NCBI GenBank assembly: GCA_023390905.1
Contig: JAEWBY010000079.1
Location: forward strand, 85,913-149,912
Length of the DNA: 64,000 nt
Reading direction: 5' to 3'
From: Pseudomonadota bacterium
GTDB lineage: Bacteria > Pseudomonadota > Gammaproteobacteria > Xanthomonadales > Xanthomonadaceae
In this document: piece after piece, positions 41,102 through 50,098 of the stretch
Numbering within the stretch: the stretch's first letter is position 1
Layout: each line of letters starts with the position of its first letter
The notes under the pieces: generated by a model
What the model was told of the DNA's origin: nothing
Seen by the model: only the letters and a program-made list of their open reading frames with translations
The model's database searches: none
Position numbers and translations under genes: made by a program

Positions 41102-43372
41102 TCAGGCGCGCTCCGGCAGCGCTTCCACCACGCGCTTGCGCGGTGCAATCCACAGGCTGGCCACGAACAGCACCAGCGCGAACGCCCCCACGCTGAACAA
41201 CGTATCGGACGGAACGCGCATCCACACCAGCATGTCGACGATCGGCTGCTGCATGAATTCGGCCGAGCGCGCATACCAGTAGCCGTGCTTCAGGGCCGCG
41301 TTCAACTGCAGGACGCCCAGCGGCAACAGGGTGAACAGCGCCATGCCGGCCAGGCCGATGTTCAATGCCCAGAAGGCCACCTTCAGCAGTTTCTCGTTCC
41401 ACACCACGTCGGGCTTCAGGCCGCGCAGGCAGAACAGCATCAGGCCGATGCCGAGCATGCCGTACACGCCGAACAGCGCGGTGTGGCCGTGGGTCGGCGT
41501 CAGGTTCAGGCCCTGCATGTAGTACAGCGACAGCGGCGGGTTGATCAGGAAGCCGAACAGGCCCGCGCCCACCAGGTTCCAGAAAGACACCGCCATGAAG
41601 AACATGATCGGCCAGCGGTAGCGCTGCATCCACGGCGTGGCCTTGCCCATCTTGTAGCTGTGATAGGCCTCGAAGCCCACATAGGCCAGCGGCACGACTT
41701 CCAGCGCGGAGAAGCTGGCGCCGAGTGCGATGACCGCGGTGGTGGTGCCGGTGAAGTACAGGTGGTGCAGGGTGCCGAGCACGCCGCCGGCCATGAAGAT
41801 GATCGTGGCGAACAGCACGGCCACCGTCGCCGTCTTGACCTGCAACAGGCCCAGGCGGGTGAACAGGAACGCCATGACCGCGACCGCGAACACTTCGAAG
41901 AAGCCTTCGACCCACAGGTGCACGACCCACCAGCGCCAGTATTCGACCATCGACAGGTGCGTGTGTTCGCTCCACATCAGGCCGGCGGCATAGAACAGAC
42001 CGATGGCCACGGTGGACAGGAACAGCAGCGAGACGATCGAGCGCGAGTCATTGCCCTTGCGCATGGCCGGCCACAGCGAGCGGCCCACCAGGATCAGCCA
42101 GAGGGTCAGGCCGACGAACAGGAACCACTGCCAGAAACGGCCCAGGTCCACGTATTCCCAGCCCTGGTGGCCGAACCAGAAGTTCTTCGCCAGGCCGAGC
42201 TTCTGCATCACCGCCAGCCATTGCCCGGTAAACGAACCGACCACGATGATGAGGAGGCAGGTCCACAGGAAATTGACGCCGAGCCGCTGGAATTTCGGCT
42301 CGTGGCCGGAGATCGCCGGGCCGATGTACAGTCCCATGCCGAGCCACGCGGTCGCGATCCACAGCACCGCCAGTTGCGTGTGCCAGGTGCGCGTGAGCGA
42401 GTAGGGCAGCACGTCGGCGAGCGCGAAGCCGTAGGCCTGCTGGCCTTCGACCTGATAGTGCGCGGTGATTGCGCCGAGCAGGATCTGCACCAGGAACAAC
42501 GCGATGACGACCCAGAAATACTTGGCGGTGGCGCGCATCGACGGCGTGATCTTGATGTCGGCGAGCGGATCGCGCTTGGGCAGCGCAGGCGCGAATTCGT
42601 CGCCGTGGTTGACCGCGTAATGCCAGCCGAGCAGGCCGATGCCCGCGACCAGGAACAGGATGCTGAAGACCGTCCACACGAAGGCGCTGGTCGGAGCCGT
42701 ATTGCCGACCAGCTTGTCGGCCGGCCAGTTGGCGGTGTAGGTCAGCTCCGAACCGGGGCGCTGGGTCACCGAAGACCACGCGGCCCACCAGTAGAACGCG
42801 GTGAGCTCATGGCGATGCTGCGCATCATCGACGGTGTTGTTGCGCATCGCATAGGCTTCGCGCAGATTGGCCGTTTCCGGTTCGTTGCCGAACAGGCTGA
42901 CGTAATGCGCCGCGACGGTCTTCATCGCTTCGACGCGATCGGCATCGAGCGTCACCGTGCCGGTGGCTTCGTCGTAGGTGTTGGGCCGCATCAGGTCCTG
43001 CACGCGCTGCGCGTAGGCGGCCTGGGTCGGGGCGTCGAGCTTCTTGTAATCGTCCACGCCATGCTCGCGCTTGGCCCAGAGGTTGATGATCGCCTCGGCT
43101 TCGCGATGCAGCCAGTCCGCGCCCCAGTCGGGAGCGACATAGCCGCCATGGCCCCAGATCGAGCCCAGTTGCTGACCGCCGATCGACTGCCAGACCTGGC
43201 GGCCGGTTTCGATGTCCTTGCGGGTGTAGACGACACTGCCGTCGGTGCTGACGACCTGTTCGGGCAAGGGCGGGGCTTGCCGGTGGATCTCGCTGCCGAC
43301 CCAGAGCAGGACGGCGAACGAGGCGATGAGCAGGGCCGCCAGCCCTGTCCATAGCTTGCGAGTGGAATTCAT
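41102..43372 (-). CDS. norB: Quinol-dependent nitric oxide reductase (qNOR)
   Basis: A single-subunit NO reductase of 756 residues, much longer than cNorB because of the N-terminal extension that binds quinol (VYTRKDIETGRQVWQSIGGQ, HGGYVAPDWGADWLHREAEA). Fourteen helices follow with conserved His in LTRTWHTQLAVLWIATAWLG, HLWVEGFFEVFAVAVMA, LHHLYFTG and HTALFGVYGMLG. The full catalytic set appears present. No norC is found, as expected. The ATG at 43372 begins a membrane segment after a short basic start. A box of FNR type lies 55 bases upstream. It uses quinol directly, which fits with the quinone genes in this island. Confidence 0.96.
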   Translation of the reverse strand: MNSTRKLWTGLAALLIASFAVLLWVGSEIHRQAPPLPEQVVSTDGSVVYTRKDIETGRQVWQSIGGQQLGSIWGHGGYVAPDWGADWLHREAEAIINLWAKREHGVDDYKKLDAPTQAAYAQRVQDLMRPNTYDEATGTVTLDADRVEAMKTVAAHYVSLFGNEPETANLREAYAMRNNTVDDAQHRHELTAFYWWAAWSSVTQRPGSELTYTANWPADKLVGNTAPTSAFVWTVFSILFLVAGIGLLGWHYAVNHGDEFAPALPKRDPLADIKITPSMRATAKYFWVVIALFLVQILLGAITAHYQVEGQQAYGFALADVLPYSLTRTWHTQLAVLWIATAWLGMGLYIGPAISGHEPKFQRLGVNFLWTCLLIIVVGSFTGQWLAVMQKLGLAKNFWFGHQGWEYVDLGRFWQWFLFVGLTLWLILVGRSLWPAMRKGNDSRSIVSLLFLSTVAIGLFYAAGLMWSEHTHLSMVEYWRWWVVHLWVEGFFEVFAVAVMAFLFTRLGLLQVKTATVAVLFATIIFMAGGVLGTLHHLYFTGTTTAVIALGASFSALEVVPLAYVGFEAYHSYKMGKATPWMQRYRWPIMFFMAVSFWNLVGAGLFGFLINPPLSLYYMQGLNLTPTHGHTALFGVYGMLGIGLMLFCLRGLKPDVVWNEKLLKVAFWALNIGLAGMALFTLLPLGVLQLNAALKHGYWYARSAEFMQQPIVDMLVWMRVPSDTLFSVGAFALVLFVASLWIAPRKRVVEALPERA

Positions 43373-43426
43373 GGTACGACTCCGTGGTAACCACGGGCAT
43401 CTTCGGCGCGCGCCTGCTCGCGCTCC

Positions 43427-43440
43427 ATGACGTAGGTCAA
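43427..43440. promoter_or_regulatory. FNR/ANR-type box upstream of norB
   Basis: On the minus strand TTGACCTACGTCAT: TTGAC and GTCAT half-sites, one mismatch. It lies 55 bases before the norB ATG. Confidence 0.7.
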
Positions 43441-43607
43441 GCCGAGATTCATTCGATGCGCCATGCCGGCGCAATCGCGATTTTCATTTGCAGATGGCCG
43501 CAATTCGCACGGTGCGTGCGGCGCAGCCGGAATGCGTTATGGATCAGTCTGGCAGCGCCGGAACGCAAGCAGCAGCCGCATCGCGCGGCCCCTGCGTGTG
43601 CGTGGAT

Positions 43608-44363
43608 CTAGTCGCGCAGCACGGCCGAGGCGATCTGCTGCAGGCGCGGCAGATCGAGGACTTCCACGTCGCGCTGCTTGATGTGCAGCAGCCCATCGCT
43701 TTCGAAGCGGCGCAACACGCGGCTGACGGTTTCCGGCGCCTGCCGCAGGTAGTTGGCGATATCGGTGCGCGACATCGTGAGCTGGAAGCGCCGCGGCGAG
43801 AACCCCCGCGCCGCCAGCCGGCGCGAGAGCCCGATCAGGAACGCCGCCATGCGCTCATCGGCGCTGTTGTCGCGCGCGAACAGCGACGCCACGCCGATGT
43901 CATGGCTCATCAGGCGGAACAGATGCTGCTGCAGGTTCGGCAGGCGTGTGGCGAGCAAGGCGATCTTCGGGAACGAGAAGCGGCACAGCATCACCGTATC
44001 CAGCGCGACCGCGTTGCACGGATAGCGATCGCCATGGATCGCGTTGAGGCCGATCACCTCGCCCGGAAGATGGAATCCGAGCACCTGCTCGTGTCCGTCG
44101 CGATCGAGCTGATAGGTCTTCACCGTACCGGCGCGAACGGCGGCGATCGCGCCGAAGCTGTCGCCTTCGCGGAACACGTGTTCGCCGGCGGCCAGCGGCC
44201 CCACGTGCTCGACCAGCACGTGCAGGTCCATCAACGCCCGCTTGTCCATGCCCTCGCTGAGACAGGCCTGCGAGAACGCGCAGGTCGAGCAGAATGTCAG
44301 TGCGTCGCCGTCGTCGGCGAGGATGCTGGCATCAGTGCGTGGAAAAACGAGCTGTGAGCCCAT
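43608..44363 (-). CDS. fnr: FNR/ANR-type oxygen-responsive regulator
   Basis: A Crp/Fnr-family regulator of 251 residues. Four cluster cysteines, C25, C28, C34 (FCSTCAFSQAC) and C116 (DRYPCNAV), match those of E. coli FNR, so it should sense O2 by a [4Fe-4S] cluster. The HTH reads SRTDIANYLRQAPETVSRVL; the E-x2-SR contact residues are those that read TTGAT-N4-ATCAA. That is the palindrome found in this window upstream of most island genes. It is 18 bases behind hemN copy 2 and probably co-transcribed and under the box at 45818-45831. The 167 bases between it and the norB box hold nothing recognisable. Confidence 0.95.
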   Translation of the reverse strand: MGSQLVFPRTDASILADDGDALTFCSTCAFSQACLSEGMDKRALMDLHVLVEHVGPLAAGEHVFREGDSFGAIAAVRAGTVKTYQLDRDGHEQVLGFHLPGEVIGLNAIHGDRYPCNAVALDTVMLCRFSFPKIALLATRLPNLQQHLFRLMSHDIGVASLFARDNSADERMAAFLIGLSRRLAARGFSPRRFQLTMSRTDIANYLRQAPETVSRVLRRFESDGLLHIKQRDVEVLDLPRLQQIASAVLRD

Positions 44364-44381
44364 GTGTGATGGTCTGCGATC

Positions 44382-45782
44382 TCAGATGGTTCGCGAAAAC
44401 CGCGTGGTGGCGGGATCCGCGGCGGCAGGCAGGTAGCGGTCAAAGCACATGGCGATGATACGCAACAGCATGCGTCCATGCGAGGTCGCGGTGATGGCCT
44501 CCGGGCTCACCTCCACCAGGCCATCGGCCTGGAGCGCCGGCAAGCGGGCCAGCGCGTCGCTGAAATACTCGCCGAATCGCAGTACGTGACGGCGTTCGGT
44601 CGCGGCGATGTCGATGCGGCCGTGGCACATCAGTTGCTGGATGACATCGGCGCGGATGACGTCGTCCTCGTCCAGGTGCATGCCGCGCCAGACCGGCAGC
44701 CGGCCAGCGTCGATGGCCTGCTCCCAACTGCCGATGTCGCGCGGGTTCTGGCTGAAGCTGGCGCCGATATGGCTGATCGCGCTGACCCCGAAGCCGACCA
44801 GATCGCTCTCGGCGTGGGTCGTGTAGCCCATGAAATTGCGATGCAGATCACCACGCTGCTGTGCAAGCGCCAGTTCGTCGTCCGGCAGGGCAAAATGGTC
44901 CATGCCGATGTAGACATAGCCGGCATCGCCCAGCTTCTCGATCGCGGTGTGCAGCAGTTCCAGTTTTTCTTCCGGTGACGGCAGTTCATCGGCGTTGATG
45001 CGCTGCTGCGGGCGGAACAGCGAAGGCAGATGCGCGTAGCTGTAGACCGCGAGCCGATCCGGCCGGGCATCGAGCGTGATGTCCAGCGTGCGGGCGAAGC
45101 CGGTGCGGTTCTGCTTCGGCAATCCGTAAATCAGGTCCACGTTGACCGAACGCAGGCCATGGCGGCGGCAGGCTTCGATGATCGCCAGCGTTTCCTCCAC
45201 GCTCTGGATGCGGTTGACCGCCTGTTGCACGACTGGATCGAAATCCTGCACGCCCAGGCTGGCACGGTTGAAGCCGGCCTCTGCCAGGACGCCGATCTCG
45301 TCCGGCGTGATGAAACGCGGATCCAGTTCAATCGAGCAATCCAGCCGATCCCCGCGGGCGAAGCTGAAGTGCCGGCGCAAGACGTCGACCGCCTCCCCGA
45401 TCTGCGCCGGAGCGAGGAAATTCGGCGTCCCGCCGCCGAAATGGACCTGCTGGACGTCGCGATCGCGATCGAACAGCGGGGCCATCATCGCGACCTCGCG
45501 GTACAGACGGGTCAGGTAGGCGTCGCCCCGGACCTTCTCCCGCGTGATGATGCGATTGCAGCCGCAATAGAAGCAGGGGCTGGTGCAAAACGGCACGTGG
45601 ACATACAGCGACAGCGGGCGGGGAATCGGGTCGCCGTTGGTGACCGCGGCCGCTTCGCGCAATTCGGCTTCCTGGAACTGCGCGCTGAACTGCGGCGCGG
45701 TCGGGTAGGAGGTGTAGCGAGGCCCGGGCCTGTCGTAGCGCCGCAGCAGTTCGGGATCGAAGAGGGTGGTCAAAGCGGACAT
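44382..45782 (-). CDS. hemN: Oxygen-independent coproporphyrinogen III oxidase, copy 2
   Basis: A second full-length HemN (466 residues) with radical-SAM cysteines CTSPCFYCGC (about residues 63-72), GGGTPNF and the C-terminal FSRTI. It is much like copy 1 (10342-11739) throughout, so it is a duplication rather than an unrelated HemW. It precedes fnr by 18 bases, an arrangement found in many proteobacteria. An FNR-type box is 36 bases upstream. Confidence 0.95.
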   Translation of the reverse strand: MSALTTLFDPELLRRYDRPGPRYTSYPTAPQFSAQFQEAELREAAAVTNGDPIPRPLSLYVHVPFCTSPCFYCGCNRIITREKVRGDAYLTRLYREVAMMAPLFDRDRDVQQVHFGGGTPNFLAPAQIGEAVDVLRRHFSFARGDRLDCSIELDPRFITPDEIGVLAEAGFNRASLGVQDFDPVVQQAVNRIQSVEETLAIIEACRRHGLRSVNVDLIYGLPKQNRTGFARTLDITLDARPDRLAVYSYAHLPSLFRPQQRINADELPSPEEKLELLHTAIEKLGDAGYVYIGMDHFALPDDELALAQQRGDLHRNFMGYTTHAESDLVGFGVSAISHIGASFSQNPRDIGSWEQAIDAGRLPVWRGMHLDEDDVIRADVIQQLMCHGRIDIAATERRHVLRFGEYFSDALARLPALQADGLVEVSPEAITATSHGRMLLRIIAMCFDRYLPAAADPATTRFSRTI

Positions 45783-45817
45783 GGGGTGAGCCTAGGCGGG
45801 AGGGGGGGCGAGCGTCC

Positions 45818-45831
45818 TTGACTTCAGTCAA
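45818..45831. promoter_or_regulatory. FNR/ANR-type box upstream of hemN copy 2-fnr
   Basis: TTGACTTCAGTCAA, a symmetrical TTGAC-N4-GTCAA, 36 bases before the hemN ATG and 138 before the divergent mobA start. It implies autoregulation of fnr. Confidence 0.82.
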
Positions 45832-45968
45832 ATCAGATTGACATTCCCGCGCACCGAAGTCGCGGCAAGCACAGGGGCCTGTGAAGAGAGAAACGGAGGC
45901 GCGAAATCCGTCACGTCCCTCTTTGTTAACCTTGCCACAGTCAAGCAGGGGTGGACAGTCGACCATCG

Positions 45969-46529
45969 ATGATCAGCACACCGCACTGGAGCGGCCTGGT
46001 TCTGGCCGGTGGACGTTCGTCCCGGATGGGACAGGACAAGGCGCTGCTGTCGTGGAAAGGGCAGCCGCTGCTGCTGCACATGCGCCAGTTGTTGCTGGAC
46101 GCGGGCGCGCGGCACGTCGTGCTCAGTGGTCATCACGCAGGTTACGGCGCGATCAGCGACCTGACCGCCGGGGCCGGGCCGATGGCCGCGCTGGCGCAAC
46201 TGGCGCCGCAACTGGAGGACAGACCCTGGATTGTGGTGCCGGTGGACATGCCGCATCTGCACCCATCGTTGATCCACGCGCTGCTGCGCGAAAGTGGGCC
46301 ATGCGTCAGCGTTCGCGATCATCCGCTGCCGATGTGCCTGCGGATCGATGCGTCCACGAGATCGGCCATCGCCGGCATCGGGATGAAGACAGGCCGCGAT
46401 TGCTCGCTGCGTGCATTGCATGACGCGTTGTCGGGTCGATTTCTGGATGAAGATCCCTGGCGTGATCAACTTGCCAACTGCAACACGCCCGAGCAGTGGG
46501 CCGCGCTGCGATCATCTTCCGACGCGTGA
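45969..46529 (+). CDS. mobA: Molybdenum cofactor guanylyltransferase
   Basis: MobA links GMP to molybdopterin to form the bis-MGD cofactor used by NapA. The 186-residue protein has the nucleotidyl-transferase start LVLAGGRSSRMGQDKALL (about residue 10), a second TAGAGPMAALAQLAP and VVPVDMPHLHPSL. The ATG at 45969 was chosen over a GTG at 45951. It lies about 100 bases before napE and may be co-transcribed with nap. Confidence 0.92.
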   Translation: MISTPHWSGLVLAGGRSSRMGQDKALLSWKGQPLLLHMRQLLLDAGARHVVLSGHHAGYGAISDLTAGAGPMAALAQLAPQLEDRPWIVVPVDMPHLHPSLIHALLRESGPCVSVRDHPLPMCLRIDASTRSAIAGIGMKTGRDCSLRALHDALSGRFLDEDPWRDQLANCNTPEQWAALRSSSDA

Positions 46530-46630
46530 GCGAATTCCTGAATCCATCCTGCGTTGCAATGAAGGAAATCCGCACCGCAGCATGTGGTAGTCTCCCTGCG
46601 CAGAAGCCCAGCCACGTAGCCAGGTGTGAC

Positions 46631-46798
46631 ATGGAGCATTCAACAAGCCCTCCGCAGGCGAGCAAGAAGGACGAGCGTCTGGCGTTCCTGTTGTTGACGG
46701 TCGTCATATTTCCGCTGTGCGCGATCCTGACGGTGGCCGGCTATGGATTTCTCGTCTGGGTCTTCCAGATGATCGCGGGTCCGCCATCGGGGCACTGA
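46631..46798 (+). CDS. napE: NapE membrane subunit of periplasmic nitrate reductase cluster
   Basis: A 55-residue single-span protein. The typical NapE pattern is present: KKDERLAFLLLTVVIFPLC, VAGYGFLVWVFQMIAGPP. The function of NapE is unclear. It begins napEFDABC; its stop is 3 bases before napF. No FNR-type box was found directly upstream, so transcription may come from the mobA side or another regulator. Confidence 0.88.
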   Translation: MEHSTSPPQASKKDERLAFLLLTVVIFPLCAILTVAGYGFLVWVFQMIAGPPSGH

Positions 46799-46801
46799 CG
46801 C

Positions 46802-47299
46802 ATGGACGCCGTGCGATTCTCGCGTCGGGCCTTGTTGTTCGGCCGTGCGGCCGGAACCGCCGCTGATCGCGCCGCCGTGCTTCCTCCATGGGCCGACGCC
46901 GCCCGCTTCACCGAAGCCTGTGACGGTTGCAACGCGTGCGTGCAGCGATGCCCGCCCCGCGTGCTCGTATTGCGCCACGGCCGCGCGGAGTTCGATCCGA
47001 TGCTGGGCGAATGCGACTACTGCGGCGCTTGTGTCGATGCATGCGTCTCCGGTGCGCTCCACCGCGATCAACCGGCCGATCAGTATTCCGCGCGCGTCCA
47101 CGAGGGCTGCCTGTCCGGCCAAGGCGTGGTCTGCGCAAGCTGTCGTGAAGTCTGTCCCACGCGCGCCATTGCCGTACCGCCGGGTGGCCGCGGCGCGGCT
47201 TCAATCGACGCGGAAGCGTGCACCGGTTGCGGTGCATGCGTTTCGATCTGCCCGACGCAGGCCATCCATCTCGCCACCAGGGAAGCCGTGACCGCATGA
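46802..47299 (+). CDS. napF: NapF ferredoxin-type maturation protein
   Basis: A 165-residue cytoplasmic protein with four iron-sulfur cluster motifs: CDGCNACVQRCPP, CDYCGACVDACV, VVCASCREVCP and CTGCGACVSICP. NapF helps insert the [4Fe-4S] cluster or mature NapA before Tat export. It overlaps napD by four bases. Confidence 0.94.
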   Translation: MDAVRFSRRALLFGRAAGTAADRAAVLPPWADAARFTEACDGCNACVQRCPPRVLVLRHGRAEFDPMLGECDYCGACVDACVSGALHRDQPADQYSARVHEGCLSGQGVVCASCREVCPTRAIAVPPGGRGAASIDAEACTGCGACVSICPTQAIHLATREAVTA

Positions 47300-47595
47300 A
47301 CGCCGTCGCCAACGAAGTCCACATCGCCAGTTTCGTCATCCAGCACCGCGATGATGCGCAGGCCGCGTTGCGGGCTGCGGTGGACGCGCATCCTGAACTC
47401 GAACTCGCCATCGCAGACCAGACCCGCAGCGTCGTGCTCTGCGAATCCGACGACAGCCACGCGCTGATGGATCGCATCGAATTGCTGCGTGGCGTCGCCG
47501 GCGTTCTCAATGTCCTTCTCGTCTACCACCACGCCGAGCCCCGCGAAGAACTCGAGGCGCTTGCAGCCCCCTACGGATCGGGAGAAACCGCATGA
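47296..47595 (+). CDS. napD: NapD Tat-signal-binding chaperone for NapA
   Basis: A 99-residue protein, NEVHIASFVIQHRDDAQAAL onward, with RIELLRGVAGVLNVLLVYHH, the NapD ferredoxin-like fold pattern. It binds the NapA Tat signal and holds back export until the cofactor is loaded. It is coupled by ATGA overlaps to napF and napA. Confidence 0.92.
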   Translation: MNAVANEVHIASFVIQHRDDAQAALRAAVDAHPELELAIADQTRSVVLCESDDSHALMDRIELLRGVAGVLNVLLVYHHAEPREELEALAAPYGSGETA

Positions 47596-50084
47596 CCACC
47601 CGCAGAGAATTCATCCGCAACAGCGCCCTGACCACGGCCGCCGCCGCCGCGGGACTGCCCCTGGGCGGGCAGGGCAGCAATCTGGTGACCGAGGGCGATC
47701 GCACCCATCTGAAATGGGACAAGGCACCATGCCGATACTGCGGCACCGGCTGCGGCGTCAATGTCGCGGTGAAGAATGGTCGCGTCGTGGCCACGCACGG
47801 AGACGTGCATGCCGAGGTCAATCGCGGCATCAACTGCGTGAAGGGTTATTTCCTGTCCAAGGTGCTGTACGGCAACGACCGCCTGACGATGCCGCTGTTG
47901 CGCAAGAAGAACGGCGTGTACGCCAAGGACGGCGATTTCACCGAGGTCAGCTGGGACGAAGCCTTCGACGTGATGGCCGCGCAGTACAAGCGCGTGCTGA
48001 AGGAGAAGGGCGGTGACGGCATCGGCATGTTCGGCTCCGGGCAGTGGACCGTGTTCGAAGGCTATGCCGCCAACAAACTGATGAAGGCCGGCTTCCGCAG
48101 CAACCATATCGATCCCAATGCGCGGCATTGCATGGCCTCGGCGGTGATGGGGTTCATGCGTACCTTCGGCATGGACGAGCCGATGGGCTGCTATGACGAC
48201 ATCGAAGCGGCCGACGCCTTTGTGCTGTGGGGCTCGAACATGGCCGAGATGCATCCGATCCTGTGGACGCGGGTCACCGACCGCCGCCTGTCCAATCCGG
48301 ACGTCAAGGTCGCCGTGCTGTCCACGTTCGAGCACCGCAGCTTCGAGCTGGCCGACATCCCGATCGTCTTCAAGCCGCAGACCGATCTGGTGATGCTCAA
48401 CTACATCGCCAACCACATCATCCAGAGCGGCAAGGTCAACCGCGATTTCGTCGACAAGCACACCACGTTCAAGCGCGGCAACGACGACATCGGCTACGGC
48501 CTGCGTCCGGAGCATCCGCTGGAGGTGAAGGCGAAGAACGCCAAGGATCCCAATGGCGGCCAGCCGATCAGCTTCGAGGAATTCGCCGCCTTCGTGAAGC
48601 CGTACACGCTCGACAAGGCCGTGGAAATGACCGGCGTGGAGCGCGGCTGGCTGCAGAAGCTGGCCGAACTGTATGCCGATCCCAGGATCAAGGTGATGTC
48701 GTTCTGGACGATGGGATTCAACCAGCACACGCGCGGCGTGTGGGCCAACAACATGGTCTACAACATCCACCTGCTGACCGGAAAGATCGCCACGCCCGGC
48801 AACAGCCCGTTCTCGCTGACCGGACAGCCTTCGGCCTGCGGCACCGCGCGGGAAGTCGGCACCTTCAGCCATCGCCTGCCGGCGGACATGCTCGTGGCCA
48901 ATCCCGAGCATCGCAAGCACGCCGAGGAAATCTGGAAAGTGCCGCACGGCATCATCAAGGAAAAGCCCGGTTACCACGCTGTCGAACAGAACCGCGCACT
49001 CAAGGACGGCAAGCTCAATGCCTACTGGGTGCAGGTCAACAACAACATGCAGGCGGCGGCGAACCTGCGCCAGGAGACCTGGCCGGGCTACCGCAATCCG
49101 AAGAACTTCATCGCCGTGTCCGAGGCGTATCCGACGGTGACGGCGCAGGCGGCCGATCTGATCCTGCCCACGGCCATGTGGGTCGAGAAGGAGGGCGCCT
49201 ACGGCAATGCCGAACGCCGCACGCAGTTCTGGCACCAGCTGGTCAACGCACCCGGCCAGGCACGCTCGGATCTGTGGCAGTTGATGGAATTCTCCAAGCG
49301 CTTCACCACCGACGAATGCTGGCCGGCCGACATCCTGGCGGCCAATCCGCAGTTCAAGGGCAAGACGCTGTTCGACGTGCTGTTCCGCAACGGCAACGTG
49401 GACAAGTTCCCGGTGACCGACATCGAAAAGGGCTACGCCAACCACGAGTCCGAGGCGTTCGGCTTCTACGTGCACAAGGGGCTGTTCGAGGAGTATGCCG
49501 CGTTCGGCCGCGGACACGGACACGATCTGGCGCCGTTCGACGAATACCACAAGGCACGCGGCCTGCGCTGGCCCGTGGTCAACGGCAAGGAAACGCGCTG
49601 GCGTTATCGCGAAGGCGCCGATCCTTACGTCAAGGCCGGCAGCGGCTTCGAGTTCTACGGAAACAAGGATGGCCGCGCGGTGATCTGGGCGTTGCCGTAC
49701 GAGCCGCCCGCCGAATCTCCGGACGACGAATACAACTTGTGGCTGGTCACCGGACGCGTGCTGGAGCATTGGCATTCGGGCTCGATGACCATGCGTATTC
49801 CCGAGTTGTATCGCAGCTTCCCGGCCGCGGTGGTGTTCATGAATCCGGACGATGCCAAGGCGCGCGGGCTCAAGCGCGGCGATGAGGTCAAGGTGGTTTC
49901 GCGCCGCGGTGAAATGCTCTCGCGCGTGGAGACGCGCGGGCGCAACCGGATGCCGCCCGGCGTGATCTTCGTGCCGTGGTTCGATGCGGGCCAGTTGATC
50001 AACAAGGTCACGCTCGATGCCACCGATCCCATCTCGAAGCAGACCGACTACAAGAAGTGCGCGGTCAAGGTACTGGCGGTCTGA
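47592..50084 (+). CDS. napA: Periplasmic nitrate reductase catalytic subunit
   Basis: NapA reduces nitrate to nitrite at a bis-MGD molybdenum site. The 830-residue precursor has a Tat signal TTRREFIRNSALTTAAAAAG and the [4Fe-4S] cysteines in CRYCGTGCGVNVAVKNG and INCVKGYFLSK. The Mo-ligand Cys lies in NARHCMASAVMGF. The MGD-binding blocks, including GMFGSGQWTVFEGYAANKLM, and the C-terminal GRVLEHWHSGSMTMRI are normal. It is complete and of usual length. Confidence 0.97.
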   Translation: MTTRREFIRNSALTTAAAAAGLPLGGQGSNLVTEGDRTHLKWDKAPCRYCGTGCGVNVAVKNGRVVATHGDVHAEVNRGINCVKGYFLSKVLYGNDRLTMPLLRKKNGVYAKDGDFTEVSWDEAFDVMAAQYKRVLKEKGGDGIGMFGSGQWTVFEGYAANKLMKAGFRSNHIDPNARHCMASAVMGFMRTFGMDEPMGCYDDIEAADAFVLWGSNMAEMHPILWTRVTDRRLSNPDVKVAVLSTFEHRSFELADIPIVFKPQTDLVMLNYIANHIIQSGKVNRDFVDKHTTFKRGNDDIGYGLRPEHPLEVKAKNAKDPNGGQPISFEEFAAFVKPYTLDKAVEMTGVERGWLQKLAELYADPRIKVMSFWTMGFNQHTRGVWANNMVYNIHLLTGKIATPGNSPFSLTGQPSACGTAREVGTFSHRLPADMLVANPEHRKHAEEIWKVPHGIIKEKPGYHAVEQNRALKDGKLNAYWVQVNNNMQAAANLRQETWPGYRNPKNFIAVSEAYPTVTAQAADLILPTAMWVEKEGAYGNAERRTQFWHQLVNAPGQARSDLWQLMEFSKRFTTDECWPADILAANPQFKGKTLFDVLFRNGNVDKFPVTDIEKGYANHESEAFGFYVHKGLFEEYAAFGRGHGHDLAPFDEYHKARGLRWPVVNGKETRWRYREGADPYVKAGSGFEFYGNKDGRAVIWALPYEPPAESPDDEYNLWLVTGRVLEHWHSGSMTMRIPELYRSFPAAVVFMNPDDAKARGLKRGDEVKVVSRRGEMLSRVETRGRNRMPPGVIFVPWFDAGQLINKVTLDATDPISKQTDYKKCAVKVLAV

Positions 50085-50098
50085 CGGAGGATAGGCCC

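Noticed and set aside
41045..43354. Long open frame antisense to norB
   Set aside because: Composition is Gln/His/Arg-rich and typical of a shadow frame; norB is firmly identified.
43441..43607. Possible small RNA or gene between norB and fnr
   Set aside because: No promoter, hairpin-terminator pair or credible ORF could be pointed to.
45832..45845. TCAGATTGACATT stretch next to the hemN 2 box as a second FNR site
   Set aside because: Only one half-site matches; no symmetric partner at the required spacing.
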